A stretch of DNA of 64,000 nucleotides from Microbulbifer sp. MKSA007 (GCA_032615215.1 CP128431.1:389922-453921); one strand, 5' to 3'. Shown: positions 51,655 to 61,361, counted from the first letter of the stretch. Numbers and translations are program-made. The notes: generated from the letters alone by a model not told the origin.

Positions 51655-53934
51655 ATGCAAATAGAACTCTTTACCCAGCGCACTGCCCAGTACTTTGAGG
51701 CCCTCGCGCAGCAAAACCAGTTTTTGCAGGTTGCCAACTCACGGCGCTCCACCCGCCTGATGAAGGACTTCCAGAAGAAACAGGAGAAGTCCAAGATCAA
51801 AGGCGAAGCGCTGGCCGCCTCCTGGGCTCCCTATGACACGCCTAAAAAGGTCATGGATGCCTGGACGCATTATCTGAAAGAGTCCAGTGAACGGGCGATC
51901 CTGACCATGGATGCCCTGCGCGAAAGCAGCGACACCTACTTTGACCACATGGCCAAGGGCTGTCCTCCGGTGCTCGTCTATGATTATGAGGTCATCGTGG
52001 AAGGCCGTAACCTGCCGCGACCCTGCAACTACATGCTTTTGAAGATCATTCCGCCCGAAGGGACGGAGGTGTTTGACTGGAAACGTCCCTATGTGATCAT
52101 CGACCCGCGCGCCGGACATGGTGCTGGGATCGGTGGGTTCAAAGATGACAGTCAGGTGGGCGTTGCCCTGCGCGGCGGCCATCCCGTGTATTTCGTCGCC
52201 TTCCACCCGATGCCAGAGCCGCATCAGGAACTATCGCATGTCACCCATGCGGAGGCGGCGTTCTTGCGGGAGATTATCTCGCGTCATCCGGACAGCCCGA
52301 AGCCCATCGTGGTGGGCAACTGTCAGGGTGGATGGGCGACAGCCATTCTGGCGGCGGTTTATCCAGATCTGGTGGGACCGATCGTGCTCAACGGAGCACC
52401 CATGTCCTACTGGAGCGGCAAGATGGGGCAGGACCCCATGCGCTACTCCGCAGGCCTGACCGGCGGCATCGTGCCAGCTCTGCTGTCGGCTGATCTGGGC
52501 AATGGCGTGTTTGATGGCGCCAATCTGGTGCAGAACTTTGAGATGCTGAACCCGGGCCGCAACTGGTTCCGCAAGTACTATGACCTTTACACCACGATCG
52601 ACAGCGGCGAAGAGCGCTATCTGGAGTTCCAGAAGTGGTGGAACGGCTTTTATTACATGACCGAGGAAGAGTTCCGCTGGATTCTGGACAACCTCTTCAT
52701 CGGCAACAAACTGGCCAAGAACGAAGCGTTTCTGGAGCCCGGACGGCCTATTGACCTGAAGACCATCAAGTCACCGATCATCGTCTTTTCCTCTTACGGC
52801 GATAACATCACCCCGCCCGATCAGGCCCTCAACTGGATCGCGGACACATACACGGATGACGCGGAGATTGAGATCCTCGGCCAGCGTATCCTCTACATGC
52901 TTCATGATCAGGTCGGGCATCTGGGCATCTTCGTGTCCTCTAGCGTCGCCAAGCGGGAACACACGCAGGTGGCGTCCACCTTGAAGACCATCGAAGCCAT
53001 GCCTCCGGGGCTCTACAAGCTGCAGATTGAAGAGCAGAAGGGCAAAGGCTGTGATGCCAAGTTCAAGGTGAGTTTTGCCCGCAAAACCATCGACGAGATG
53101 CTGCTGGAAACCGGCGAACGCGATGAGGAAAAAGCCTTTGCCGGTGTGGCCCGTTTCTCGGAAAGCTGGGAAGACATGTACGACAGCACCATCGGCCCGG
53201 TGCTGAAGACTATGAACAGCTCACAAACAGCGGAAGTCACCCGCGACCTGCACCCTATGCGGCTCGCCAACGGCGCGTTTGCCTCCACCAACCCCTTCAT
53301 GTTCTGGCCCACCATGGCCGCCGCTGCGGTGAAGCAGAACCACAAGCCCAACATGGCCAAAACGCCCTTCCATTATTGGGAGGAGATGGTGGCGGACAGC
53401 ATCGAATATGGCTGGGATGCGCTGAAAGATATGCGCGAAGCGATGATTGAAAACAGCTTCCTCACCTTCTGGGCCTCTCCCCAAGCGGTGGAATACGGCA
53501 AGGCCCTGTCCTTCCGCAGACCAAAAGTGCCAATGCAGGACCTGCACAGTCTGGCCAGCATTCAAAACGCCTTGAAGAAGATCGAAAAGGGCGGAGCTGC
53601 CGCTGCCATCGTGCGTATTGTGCTGATGATTGCTGATACCCGCACCGAGGTGCGCGGCGAAAAGCTGGAGCGGTTCAACGAGGTGCTGACCACATGGGCG
53701 CCGTTCAAATCCATGGACCCGAAGGAGCGCAACTTCCTCATTCATGACCAGACGCTGATTGCGCGGTTTGAGATGGAGGCAGGCTACAACGCCCTGCCGC
53801 TGTTGCTGAAGAACGAGAAAGACAAAACCTTCGCCTACAAGGCGGTGACCTACATCATCGGCAACGAGGAAGACATGGCGCCCAACTCGCTGGAACTGTG
53901 GCACTGCCTGAAGAAAACGCTCAAGTGGGGGTAG
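51655..53934 (+). CDS. DUF3141 alpha/beta-hydrolase-like protein
   Basis: A 759-residue protein. The N-terminus (about 1-100) is helical with basic coiled-coil character; a PHA-synthase-like alpha/beta-hydrolase core follows with the lipase-type box GNCQGGWATAI, where the nucleophile position is Cys, as in PhaC, and Asp/His in SSYGDNITPPDQAL and HDQVGHLGIF. The long C-terminal helical region has no clear match. The family is known as DUF3141 and its function is unknown; the Cys box suggests polyester or acyl-thioester chemistry. It is embedded in the fabI-pta-ackA operon. Confidence 0.85.
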   Translation: MQIELFTQRTAQYFEALAQQNQFLQVANSRRSTRLMKDFQKKQEKSKIKGEALAASWAPYDTPKKVMDAWTHYLKESSERAILTMDALRESSDTYFDHMAKGCPPVLVYDYEVIVEGRNLPRPCNYMLLKIIPPEGTEVFDWKRPYVIIDPRAGHGAGIGGFKDDSQVGVALRGGHPVYFVAFHPMPEPHQELSHVTHAEAAFLREIISRHPDSPKPIVVGNCQGGWATAILAAVYPDLVGPIVLNGAPMSYWSGKMGQDPMRYSAGLTGGIVPALLSADLGNGVFDGANLVQNFEMLNPGRNWFRKYYDLYTTIDSGEERYLEFQKWWNGFYYMTEEEFRWILDNLFIGNKLAKNEAFLEPGRPIDLKTIKSPIIVFSSYGDNITPPDQALNWIADTYTDDAEIEILGQRILYMLHDQVGHLGIFVSSSVAKREHTQVASTLKTIEAMPPGLYKLQIEEQKGKGCDAKFKVSFARKTIDEMLLETGERDEEKAFAGVARFSESWEDMYDSTIGPVLKTMNSSQTAEVTRDLHPMRLANGAFASTNPFMFWPTMAAAAVKQNHKPNMAKTPFHYWEEMVADSIEYGWDALKDMREAMIENSFLTFWASPQAVEYGKALSFRRPKVPMQDLHSLASIQNALKKIEKGGAAAAIVRIVLMIADTRTEVRGEKLERFNEVLTTWAPFKSMDPKERNFLIHDQTLIARFEMEAGYNALPLLLKNEKDKTFAYKAVTYIIGNEEDMAPNSLELWHCLKKTLKWG

Positions 53935-53942
53935 GTGAGGAG

Positions 53943-55325
53943 ATGACAACAACCTACAAAAACACGCCGTATGATCAAATCGAAGTGGGCATGGAAGCCA
54001 CCTATGAGCGCACCTGCTCAGCAGATGACTTCTATGTTTCCGCCCATGCCTCCGGCGACCTCAATCCCATCCATCTGCCCAAGGAAGACCGCGAGGGAGA
54101 AGGGGACTTTGAGGGCGTTGCTCCTTCACTGTGGGTTGCCAGCCTGATCTCGGCCGTGCTGGGCAACCAGATGCCGGGGCCGGGCACGCTTTATAGGAGC
54201 CAGAACCTGCGCTTTCTGGGCCGGGCCTATGAAGGCGACCACCTGACAGCACGGGTGAAGGTGACAGAAAAACTGCCGGATTATGTGGTGAAGCTGCAAA
54301 CCACTGTGGAACGTGCTGATGGACAGATGATCGTGGAAGGGGAGGCGGAAGTCATCGCCCCGCGCACCAGCAAAATCGCCAAAGCCGTCAGTCTGCCGGG
54401 ATTGACCGTGCGCAGTTACGAGCACTTTGAACGCCTGCTGGACCTTGCTCGCCCGTTGCCACCACTCATCACCGCCGTTGTGGCACCGGAAGACCGGAAG
54501 TCTCTGGGCGGCGCCTTGCTGGCGGCTGAAAACACACTGATCGAGCCAATCCTGATCGGGGATCGGGACAAGATCGAGGACGCAGCTGAGCGGCTTGGAA
54601 AGGATCTGGCCCACTGCACCATTCTTGATGTGGCAGGCCACACACAAGCCGCTGCGCAGGCGGTGGCCATGGTGCGGGAGGGCAAGGCGCAGGCGATCAT
54701 GAAAGGCCAGCTCCACACGGATGTGCTGCTTGCCCAGATCGTGAAGCGGGACATTGGCCTGCGTACAGACAACCGCCTCAGCCATGTGTTTGTGATGGAC
54801 GTTCCGGGGCTCGACCATCTGCTCTTCATCAGCGATGCAGCCATCAACATCTCGCCGGATCTGGAAGCCAAGGTGGATATTGTCCAGAACGCCATCAATC
54901 TGGCGCAAGCACTGGGTCAACAGCAGCCCAAGGTGGGCATCCTTTCTGCCGTGGAAACGGTGAACACCAAAATTCCGTCCACCCTGGATGCAGCGATCCT
55001 TTCCAAAATGGCAGAACGCGGCCAGATCAAAGGTGGCATTGTTGATGGCCCTCTGGCCATGGACAACGCCATCGACATTGATGCAGCGGTGACCAAAGGC
55101 ATCACCTCCTTGGTTGCAGGGAGGGCAGATGTACTGGTTGTGCCCAATCTGGAATCTGGCAATATGCTAGCCAAGGAACTGGCCTTTGTTGCCCATGCTC
55201 AGGTGTGCGGCGTTGTGATGGGTGCCCGGTGTCCGGTGATCCTCACCAGCCGCGCCGATGACGACAAGGCCCGTTTGATGTCTTGCGCTGTTGCGCTTCT
55301 TTACGCTGCGAGCCAGAAAGCATGA
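53943..55325 (+). CDS. MaoC dehydratase-phosphate acetyl/butyryltransferase fusion
   Basis: A 460-residue two-domain protein. Residues about 5-150 are a MaoC-like (R)-hydratase domain with the hydratase-2 pattern ASGDLNPIHLPKEDREGEGDFEG. Residues about 160-455 form a PTA/PTB domain (AIMKGQLHTDVLLAQIVKR; LVVPNLESGNMLAKELAF). The fusion would hydrate enoyl-CoA and exchange an acyl group between CoA and phosphate. GGTGAGGAG precedes ATG 53943; the longer frame to 53898 lies within the previous gene. The next gene, acetate kinase, overlaps it by four bases. Confidence 0.88.
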   Translation: MTTTYKNTPYDQIEVGMEATYERTCSADDFYVSAHASGDLNPIHLPKEDREGEGDFEGVAPSLWVASLISAVLGNQMPGPGTLYRSQNLRFLGRAYEGDHLTARVKVTEKLPDYVVKLQTTVERADGQMIVEGEAEVIAPRTSKIAKAVSLPGLTVRSYEHFERLLDLARPLPPLITAVVAPEDRKSLGGALLAAENTLIEPILIGDRDKIEDAAERLGKDLAHCTILDVAGHTQAAAQAVAMVREGKAQAIMKGQLHTDVLLAQIVKRDIGLRTDNRLSHVFVMDVPGLDHLLFISDAAINISPDLEAKVDIVQNAINLAQALGQQQPKVGILSAVETVNTKIPSTLDAAILSKMAERGQIKGGIVDGPLAMDNAIDIDAAVTKGITSLVAGRADVLVVPNLESGNMLAKELAFVAHAQVCGVVMGARCPVILTSRADDDKARLMSCAVALLYAASQKA

Positions 55326-56482
55326 GTTTTTATTTTACGCTCAATACCGGTTCATCCTCCGTCAAGTTCGCGCTTTACAAAGCGGCTGCGGAACCTGAGC
55401 TTTTCATCTCCGGCATCATTGAGCGTCTTGGGCCCCACGCCCGCCTGAAAATGCAGACCTCAACCGAGCAGATCGTGGAAGATCTGGGCCATGTTGACCA
55501 TGCAGGAGCCGTGGTTTCCATCTTCACCCGCGTGGAACCTCATCTGAAGGGCAAGTCCGTGGTGGGCATTGGCCACCGTATCGTTCATGGCGGCAACGCG
55601 TTTTACAAGCCAACGGAGCTGACTTCTGAAGTGGTGCAGGAGCTGGAACAGCTGATCCCGCTGGCCCCGCTCCACCAGCCCTACAGTCTGGCAACCATCC
55701 GCGCAGCCAAGCAGGTGTTTCCCGGCGTGCTGCAAATCGGGTGCTTTGATACAGCCTTCCATGCCGGTCACACCTTTCCCAATGACGCCTTTGCCATCCC
55801 GCGCCATTTTTATGAGGAAGGCGTGCGCCGCTATGGCTTCCACGGGCTTTCCTTTGATTACATCTGCAGCGAGTTGCGCCGCGAATATCCCGATATCGCC
55901 AACGGCCGCCTCGTGATTGCCCATCTGGGCAATGGTGCCTCCATGTGCGCGGTGGAAGAAGGACGGTCCATCAACGCCAGCACCAGCTTTTCCGCCGTGG
56001 ATGGCCTGCCCATGGGCACCCGCTGCGGACGGCTCGACCCGGGCGTGATGCTCTACCTGATGCAGGAAAAAGAGCTGTCACCGGAGGAGATCGAGAGCAT
56101 CATCTATCGCCGCAGCGGACTGCTGGGTTTGTCCGAAGAATCCTCCGACATGCGCGTGCTGGAACACTCCGAAGAGCTGTTCGCCAAACAAGCCATCAAC
56201 TACTACAGCTATCAGATCCGCCGGGAAGTCGGCGCCATGGCCGCCAGTCTGGAAGGCATCGACGCGCTCATCTTCAGCGCCGGAGTAGGCGAGAACTCCG
56301 CGCGGGTGCGCTCCAACGTCTGCGAACCGCTGGAGTTCTTGGGCATCACCATTGATCAGGAAAAGAACATGGCCAACGCACCGGAAATCGGCACCGGACG
56401 GGTGCGGGTGCTGATCATCCCCACCAACGAAGAACAAGTCATCGCCCGCGCTGTGGCATCCGCTGGCAGCAAATCTCAATAG
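55322..56482 (+). CDS. ackA: acetate/propionate kinase
   Basis: A 386-residue ASKHA-fold kinase. It has the N-terminal phosphate loop TLNTGSSSVKFALYK, catalytic-region GIGHRIVHGGNAFY and RRYGFHGLSFDYI, the adenosine-region VIAHLGNGASMCAV and SAGVGENSARVR. It converts acyl-phosphate and ADP to the acid and ATP, the step after phosphotransacetylase. Translation is coupled to the preceding gene (ATGA at 55322-55325). Together the two form a complete acyl-CoA to ATP pathway. Confidence 0.93.
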   Translation: MSFYFTLNTGSSSVKFALYKAAAEPELFISGIIERLGPHARLKMQTSTEQIVEDLGHVDHAGAVVSIFTRVEPHLKGKSVVGIGHRIVHGGNAFYKPTELTSEVVQELEQLIPLAPLHQPYSLATIRAAKQVFPGVLQIGCFDTAFHAGHTFPNDAFAIPRHFYEEGVRRYGFHGLSFDYICSELRREYPDIANGRLVIAHLGNGASMCAVEEGRSINASTSFSAVDGLPMGTRCGRLDPGVMLYLMQEKELSPEEIESIIYRRSGLLGLSEESSDMRVLEHSEELFAKQAINYYSYQIRREVGAMAASLEGIDALIFSAGVGENSARVRSNVCEPLEFLGITIDQEKNMANAPEIGTGRVRVLIIPTNEEQVIARAVASAGSKSQ

Positions 56483-56560
56483 AGAGAGACTGGGACTCAG
56501 GAAAACTTCGCGGTAAACTTCCCGTATATTTCATGCTGCACGTTTTCAGTGAGTCCCGTT

Positions 56561-57043
56561 ATGTCTGTCCTCTCACCCACCATCACCGTCCGCCGCCTGA
56601 CCATTGACGACTTTGAGGATTATCTCGGCCTCCTGCATGAGCTGACAGAAGGCGTTCCTCTGGCACGTGGGGAGGAGGGGCGTGCCCACTTCGCCAAGCT
56701 TCTGGGCCACGACGGCACCATGGTGTTCGGGCTGGAGATTTACGACCAGATCGTCTCCTGCGCCACGCTCCACATTCTGCCCAACATGACCTATGGCGGC
56801 CGCCCGTACTGCCTTGTTGAGAATGTGGTGACCCTGCAAGCCTACCGGGGCCGAGGCTTTGGCCGCATGGTCATGGACACCCTGCGCAACGAGGCCTGGC
56901 AAGCTAACGCCTACAAAATCATGCTCCTCACCGGCATGGACCGCGGCGCCAAAGGCTTCTATGAGAGCCTCGGCTACAAAGCCGACCAAAAGTACGGCAT
57001 GGTCCTGCGCCAAGTCCCGCCATATAAGGCGCCAGTAAGTTGA
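56561..57043 (+). CDS. GNAT-family N-acetyltransferase
   Basis: A 160-residue acetyltransferase with motif A VVTLQAYRGRGFGRMVMDTL, the acetyl-CoA-binding Q/R-x-x-G-x-G/A loop (YRGRGFGRM), and motif B AYKIMLLTGMDRGAKGFYESLGY. The substrate is unknown; polyamine, antibiotic and protein N-terminal acetylation all occur in the family. The ATG at 56561 is preferred over an in-frame GTG at 56549. It stands between the acetate kinase operon and a small hypothetical gene. Confidence 0.88.
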   Translation: MSVLSPTITVRRLTIDDFEDYLGLLHELTEGVPLARGEEGRAHFAKLLGHDGTMVFGLEIYDQIVSCATLHILPNMTYGGRPYCLVENVVTLQAYRGRGFGRMVMDTLRNEAWQANAYKIMLLTGMDRGAKGFYESLGYKADQKYGMVLRQVPPYKAPVS

Positions 57044-57054
57044 CACATCTGATC

Positions 57055-57402
57055 ATGAACGAAGCAACAACTGCTGTATTATCATCACTGCATGATGCTT
57101 CTATTGATGCGCTTTCGGTATTCGAAGACGCTGTTTCCATTCAACTTGACGATGTCATCATTGACGGACGGAGTTCCAGAGTATCGGTCAAACTGCTGCA
57201 GGTGAGAATAATTCGGAGAGAAGGAGAGTTGGTATCTGATCTCAGCATGGAACAATCAGACGGTGAACTCGTCTTTTTCGAGCCAATACGATCTGGTGTC
57301 AAACTCCTCATCCAATGGAACTGCTTTAGTAGCCAGAAGACCAAAGATGTCTTCTATGAAGTTGAATGTTCGGAGATTATCGCTCAATCGACATTCGATT
57401 AA
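57055..57402 (+). CDS. hypothetical protein
   Basis: A 115-residue soluble acidic protein of no recognised family. It alternates predicted strands (VSIQLDDVIIDG, RVSVKLLQVRIIRREG, GVKLLIQWNCF, VFYEVECSEIIA), giving a beta-rich pattern. No signal peptide. Codon use is more A+T-rich than its neighbours, so it may be an acquired gene. The frame is open upstream to a TTG overlapping the GNAT stop; ATG 57055 is preferred. A weak hairpin (57428-57433 with 57445-57450) follows. Confidence 0.5.
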   Translation: MNEATTAVLSSLHDASIDALSVFEDAVSIQLDDVIIDGRSSRVSVKLLQVRIIRREGELVSDLSMEQSDGELVFFEPIRSGVKLLIQWNCFSSQKTKDVFYEVECSEIIAQSTFD

Positions 57403-57460
57403 TCAGAATTCTTTCGCCTTTAAATGACTTCTGTAGCCCTTTTTCAGAAGAGCATCGCCA

Positions 57461-58360
57461 CTACGACAACTTCCGATGCGCCTTGATGTGCTCTATGAAG
57501 AGGCGCAGGGGTTGGAGGTCTTTGTATTCCCGGGGGTAGAACAGGTAGAGCGGAGCGACGGGGTCGAGGTAGTCTTCCAGCAAGCGTTCCACCTTGGTTT
57601 CATCACACTGCATCAACGCGTAATAGCGGAAGGTGAGGGCCAGACCCATGCCTTGCTCCATCAACTCCAGTTGAGAGGGCAGGGTGTTGAGAACCAGTCC
57701 GCCTTTGACGTCAATCTCCACCCGGTCACCATCCACCTGAAACACCCAGGGCGCCAGCTGGCCGGATGTCTGGAAGCGATACTGGATACACGCGTGGTCC
57801 AGCAGATCCTCCGGCTTTTCCGGCCTGCCGTGCTGATCCAGATAGGTTTTACTGCCAAGCACGGTCAGCGGCTGCGGGTCCGAGATGCGCAGGGCAATCA
57901 TATCCTGCGCAACAAGACTGCCTGTTCGAAAACCCGCATGCAGACCTTCTGACACAATATCAACGATAGCATCGCTCAAAGAAAACTCCAGCTGGATCTC
58001 CGGATACTTCGCCTGAAACCCGGGCAGTAGATCGGCCAGAAACGTATGGAACACAAACTCAGGCAGTGTCAGGCGCAAAGACCCGCGTGCACTGCTGCCA
58101 TACTCTTTCGCATCCTCCACCGCTTGCCCCAGCAAATCAAACGCCGCCCCGGCACCGCTTTGCAGCGCACGGCCTGCATCCGTCAGCGTCACTGAGCGTG
58201 TGGTGCGCACAAACAGGGCCGTCCCAAGCTGCTCTTCCAGAGACTTCAACTGGTGGCTAACCGTGGAAGGTTTGATGCCAAGAGCATTGGCAGCGCCCCG
58301 CAAACTGCCGTTTTGGGCGATGGCATTGAACACTTCCAGCATGGCGAGGGGGAGGCGCAT
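57461..58360 (-). CDS. LysR-family transcriptional regulator
   Basis: A 299-residue LTTR with an N-terminal winged HTH (MLEVFNAIAQNGSLRGAANALGIKPSTVSHQLKSLEEQLG) and a two-lobe co-inducer-binding domain. LysR proteins usually control a divergent gene, and here the flavodoxin-fold reductase gene at 58464 is divergent with about 100 bp between. An 11-bp palindrome lies in that gap. The target is therefore most likely this reductase. Confidence 0.9.
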   Translation of the reverse strand: MRLPLAMLEVFNAIAQNGSLRGAANALGIKPSTVSHQLKSLEEQLGTALFVRTTRSVTLTDAGRALQSGAGAAFDLLGQAVEDAKEYGSSARGSLRLTLPEFVFHTFLADLLPGFQAKYPEIQLEFSLSDAIVDIVSEGLHAGFRTGSLVAQDMIALRISDPQPLTVLGSKTYLDQHGRPEKPEDLLDHACIQYRFQTSGQLAPWVFQVDGDRVEIDVKGGLVLNTLPSQLELMEQGMGLALTFRYYALMQCDETKVERLLEDYLDPVAPLYLFYPREYKDLQPLRLFIEHIKAHRKLS

Positions 58361-58375
58361 TGTTCGATTCCATAC

Positions 58376-58386
58376 ATCTATTAGAT
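58376..58386. promoter_or_regulatory. candidate LysR box
   Basis: ATCTA-T-TAGAT is a perfect palindrome with a T-N11-A-like outline, located in the middle of the divergent LysR/reductase promoter region. Confidence 0.45.
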
Positions 58387-58463
58387 AGAAAATCAGGCAA
58401 TTAATAGCACGTGAGCATCCCGCTATAAAGAGTGCAACAGCAACTCAGAGAGGATGTCTCCCA

Positions 58464-59069
58464 ATGAAAACCCTCGTTCTCACCGCCCATCCCGACCTCA
58501 GCAAGTCCCGCATCAACAGAAAATGGTTTGAAACCTTTGCTGAAACAGACGGCATCACCCTGCTGGACCTGACCCGCCTTGGCGGCCCGACCCTGACCTT
58601 CAACGTGGCAGAACAGCAGGACTTCCTGCTTGCCCATGACCGCATCGTCTTCCAGTTTCCGCTCTACTGGTACTCCGCCCCACCTGTCCTGAAAGCCTGG
58701 ATGGATCAGGTGCTCACCTATGGCTTTGCGTATGGCCCCAGCGGCAATAAGCTTGCGGGCAAAGAACTGGTGCTGGCAACCTCCACCGGCGGCCCGGAGG
58801 ACAGCTACCACGCAGGGGGTTACAACAACTTCAGCATGGACGAGCTGCTCAAGCCCTTCCAGCAAACGGCTCTGCTGACCGGCATGACCTATCTGCGCCC
58901 CTTCGTGTTCCACGGAGCAGCTGTAGCCAGCGACGAGGATGTTATCGCCTCCCAAACCGCCTTGCTGGCCCATGTGCAGGACCCGGAACTGAGCCCAATC
59001 ATCAAAAAAGCACGGCTGGATAAAATGCTGGAAGAAGACGCCAAGCTGGCTGCGCGTGTCAGCACTTAG
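58464..59069 (+). CDS. NAD(P)H-dependent oxidoreductase, KefF/MdaB (flavodoxin-like fold)
   Basis: A 201-residue flavodoxin-fold quinone reductase. It begins MKTLVLTAHPDLSKSRINR, has QFPLYWYSAPPVLKAWMDQVLTYGFAYG in the FMN region and LATSTGGPEDSYH near the active site. These FMN/FAD enzymes reduce quinones or electrophiles with two electrons, a detoxification role. Its gene faces the LysR regulator and is followed by an intrinsic terminator, so it is a single-gene regulon. Confidence 0.88.
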   Translation: MKTLVLTAHPDLSKSRINRKWFETFAETDGITLLDLTRLGGPTLTFNVAEQQDFLLAHDRIVFQFPLYWYSAPPVLKAWMDQVLTYGFAYGPSGNKLAGKELVLATSTGGPEDSYHAGGYNNFSMDELLKPFQQTALLTGMTYLRPFVFHGAAVASDEDVIASQTALLAHVQDPELSPIIKKARLDKMLEEDAKLAARVST

Positions 59070-59093
59070 ACCTCCATTCCCCCAAAGCAACTC

Positions 59094-59120
59094 AAAGGCG
59101 GGCTTATGGGCTCGCCTTTT
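59094..59120 (+). terminator. intrinsic terminator after the reductase
   Basis: A stem of 10 pairs: AAAGGCG-g-GC (59094-59103) with GC-t-CGCCTTT (59110-59119), one of them a G-U wobble, loop TTATGG, then T. Confidence 0.75.
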
Positions 59121-59765
59121 GGCCTTTCTGCAGTGTGGGCACCTTTGCTGCTGTTTTCAAAATTACGCTAGGAAGCGCATCTATTTGCCGCCAATGCATG
59201 GCAGATACAGCACATAATTAAAAATCGATTCGATCTTTATCGACCACTTCACTGGCCTGCCGTCCACTTCTCTTAACCTGGCGTTTCAAAGCACAGCTTT
59301 GTTTTAGCATTTTGTTTCACGCCCTTGTTTTAACCGCCATCCTTCAGGATGATATGCCTACCGTGGCATTATGGATGGGGTGACATGGCGGTGACTATGT
59401 TTTCGGTGTCATGATCTGATGATCAGCACTGCATTCTTTTTCAGAATTCTTTTTCATGGCCGAAACTCGGGGATCGCATTCCTGAAGCTTGGTCATCTGA
59501 AGGCTGGAGTGAACACGTTCCTGTCAGAGTAAACCCGCAATACATTGCAGACCACCGCCTTGCCTCCAACCATAAGCAGGACCACGGAAGCAATGCCCGT
59601 ATTGCATCCTTTTCAACGGGAGGGGACTAAAACTGACAGAACGGAGTGGCCTCGCAGGTCTCTTTCTCAATCGGGACCGAAGCTCCTTCGTTCTCCAGCC
59701 TTCAGGAATATTTTGAGTGCAGACTGGAATTGCCTTGCACGTGTTGCAGTATAGTATCGAGTAGA
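59121..59765. other. non-coding region with a complex fold
   Basis: About 645 bases without a supported gene between the reductase terminator and the AraC gene. An outer stem ACCGCCAT/ATGGCGGT (59333-59340 with 59385-59392) encloses two hairpins (ATGCC/GGCAT at 59354-59358 and 59365-59369) and alternative pairings CATCC/GGATG and CCATCC/GGATGG. This could be a small RNA or leader, or chance. The rest is unremarkable. Confidence 0.45.
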
Positions 59766-60826
59766 ATGTCTGTTGAATCGAAGAACTCAATGAAAAACCT
59801 GAGACCCGAGGTGATCTACCGGCCCAGCATCAACTGGGAAGAATGGCGCGAAGGGGTGGCTGAAGCGTCTGGCGAGGTGTGTTTATCCTCCAGCAGCGCA
59901 TCACCGGAGGCGTTCGGCGCAGGCGTGCGCGGGTCCCGCTATCAAAGCGGTTTTGTGGCAACCATCAACGCGACCCCGCACAAGTTCATCCGCTCCAGCC
60001 AACGCATTGCGCGCGATGGCATGGACGCCGTGTTTGTGCAGTTTTACGACCACACCCACAACTGCGTCACCCACATGGGCAGACACAGCGTGGACATTGA
60101 GCCGGGTCATCTCATCATTCAGGATATGGCGGAACCGTTTGTGGTGGAGCACAGCTCTTACAAACAGATGACACTTGCACTACCACGGGCAACCCTTGCT
60201 CCGTTTTTGCATGGCGACCGCACCTATCCCACCTTATGCATCCCGGCCATTGGCGGTTCAGCCAATGCGGTGATCAGCATGATGCAGCTTCTACGCGGTC
60301 AGCTGGGGGATCTGACAGATGAAGACGTGGCGCCCATTGTGGAGTGCATCGCCAAGCTTGTTGCCAACCAGATGAACAACGGCCCATGCGTCTCTTTTGC
60401 TCTTGATGAAAACAGCCAGAACGCAGCACGCTTTTTACAAGCTACAGAATACATCAGCCGCACTTATTCCAACCCACGGCTCAACAGTACTGAGGTGGCA
60501 AAGCACCTCAACATTTCCCGCACGACGCTCTACCGCCTGTTTGAGCCCATGGGCGGGTTCGTCGCCTTCCTGCGCTACATCCGCATGAAACACGCCATGC
60601 GCAAACTGCTGCGCACCGGAAGCGAGGGGGGAAGGTTCAGCAGATTGCCGAAAGCTGTGGCTTCTCGCACGCCTCCAGCTTCACCCGAAGCTTCAAAGAG
60701 CACTACGGCGTCTCACCCCGCGACATCCTGATGGATGTCTCCGCCGGCAAAGACCAACAACTGCGCACCTCCAGCGGCATCTTCGCCAACTGGCTCGCCA
60801 CACTGAACGGGGCAACGCTGAACTGA
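59766..60826 (+). pseudogene. AraC-family regulator, frameshifted near the C-terminus
   Basis: An N-terminal ligand-binding domain of about 200 residues (AraC_binding_2 type) and a C-terminal AraC HTH pair. The first HTH (STEVAKHLNISRTTLYRLF) is intact. In the G-run at 60626-60631 the frame shifts, and the open frame ends at 60731 with a nonsense tail. In the other frame the expected second HTH continues as QQIAESCGFSHASSFTRSF and the normal C-terminus up to the TGA at 60824-60826. One extra G would restore a 353-residue protein. Start 59766 (ATG) is preferred; the frame is open to 59646. Real inactivation or a sequence error. Confidence 0.75.
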
Positions 60827-60941
60827 GGGGGAGGACACTGAGCGGCTTAAGCTCAACCTCCGGCTGTTCATCTCTTGCAAACAACGGATAAGGCGTTATG
60901 GTCCTTATCGATTTTACTTCTGAGATTTTCTGTAGGCTTTT

Positions 60942-61361
60942 ATGATGTGGCGTTGGCTTGTTAAAAAGACTTTTTATTACAAAATCATGGGCGCTCTAAA
61001 GCTCTGGGGAGTTTGCGGAGCTCTTTTACAATTCGCCAGCAAAGGACCAATGCGAGCGATGGTATCTGTGTGTTGTGTCTTCGCAGCATTCATTGCCTAT
61101 AACTTCGCTACCGGCCTGGTTGCATCCTTCTTCATCGACTTCGAAAACGACTTGGTTCTGAAGAACATTCTATTTTTGATTGTTGTTATGCCAGTCTTCC
61201 TTTGGATATGCGCATTGGCAATTGACCTGTTTATTGCCGGATTGCGTGCTCGGCGAAAGTTTCTGCTCTGGAATCTCTTCTGCAGCGACAAGCACGATCA
61301 AGAGATGCAAGAGTACATTCAGTGGGTGAAGGACCAATCCAAGAAGCAACAGGTCAATTGA
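60942..61361 (+). CDS. small membrane protein of unknown function
   Basis: A 139-residue protein with two likely transmembrane helices (about residues 40-65 and 72-100), a basic amphipathic N-terminus (MMWRWLVKKTFYYKIMG) and a hydrophilic Lys/Gln-rich C-terminus. No recognised family. It stands alone between the AraC and glycosylasparaginase genes. Confidence 0.6.
   Translation: MMWRWLVKKTFYYKIMGALKLWGVCGALLQFASKGPMRAMVSVCCVFAAFIAYNFATGLVASFFIDFENDLVLKNILFLIVVMPVFLWICALAIDLFIAGLRARRKFLLWNLFCSDKHDQEMQEYIQWVKDQSKKQQVN

Noticed and set aside
57428..57450. CTTCTG/CAGAAG hairpin between convergent genes
   Set aside because: Six pairs with a long loop; too weak to list as a terminator.
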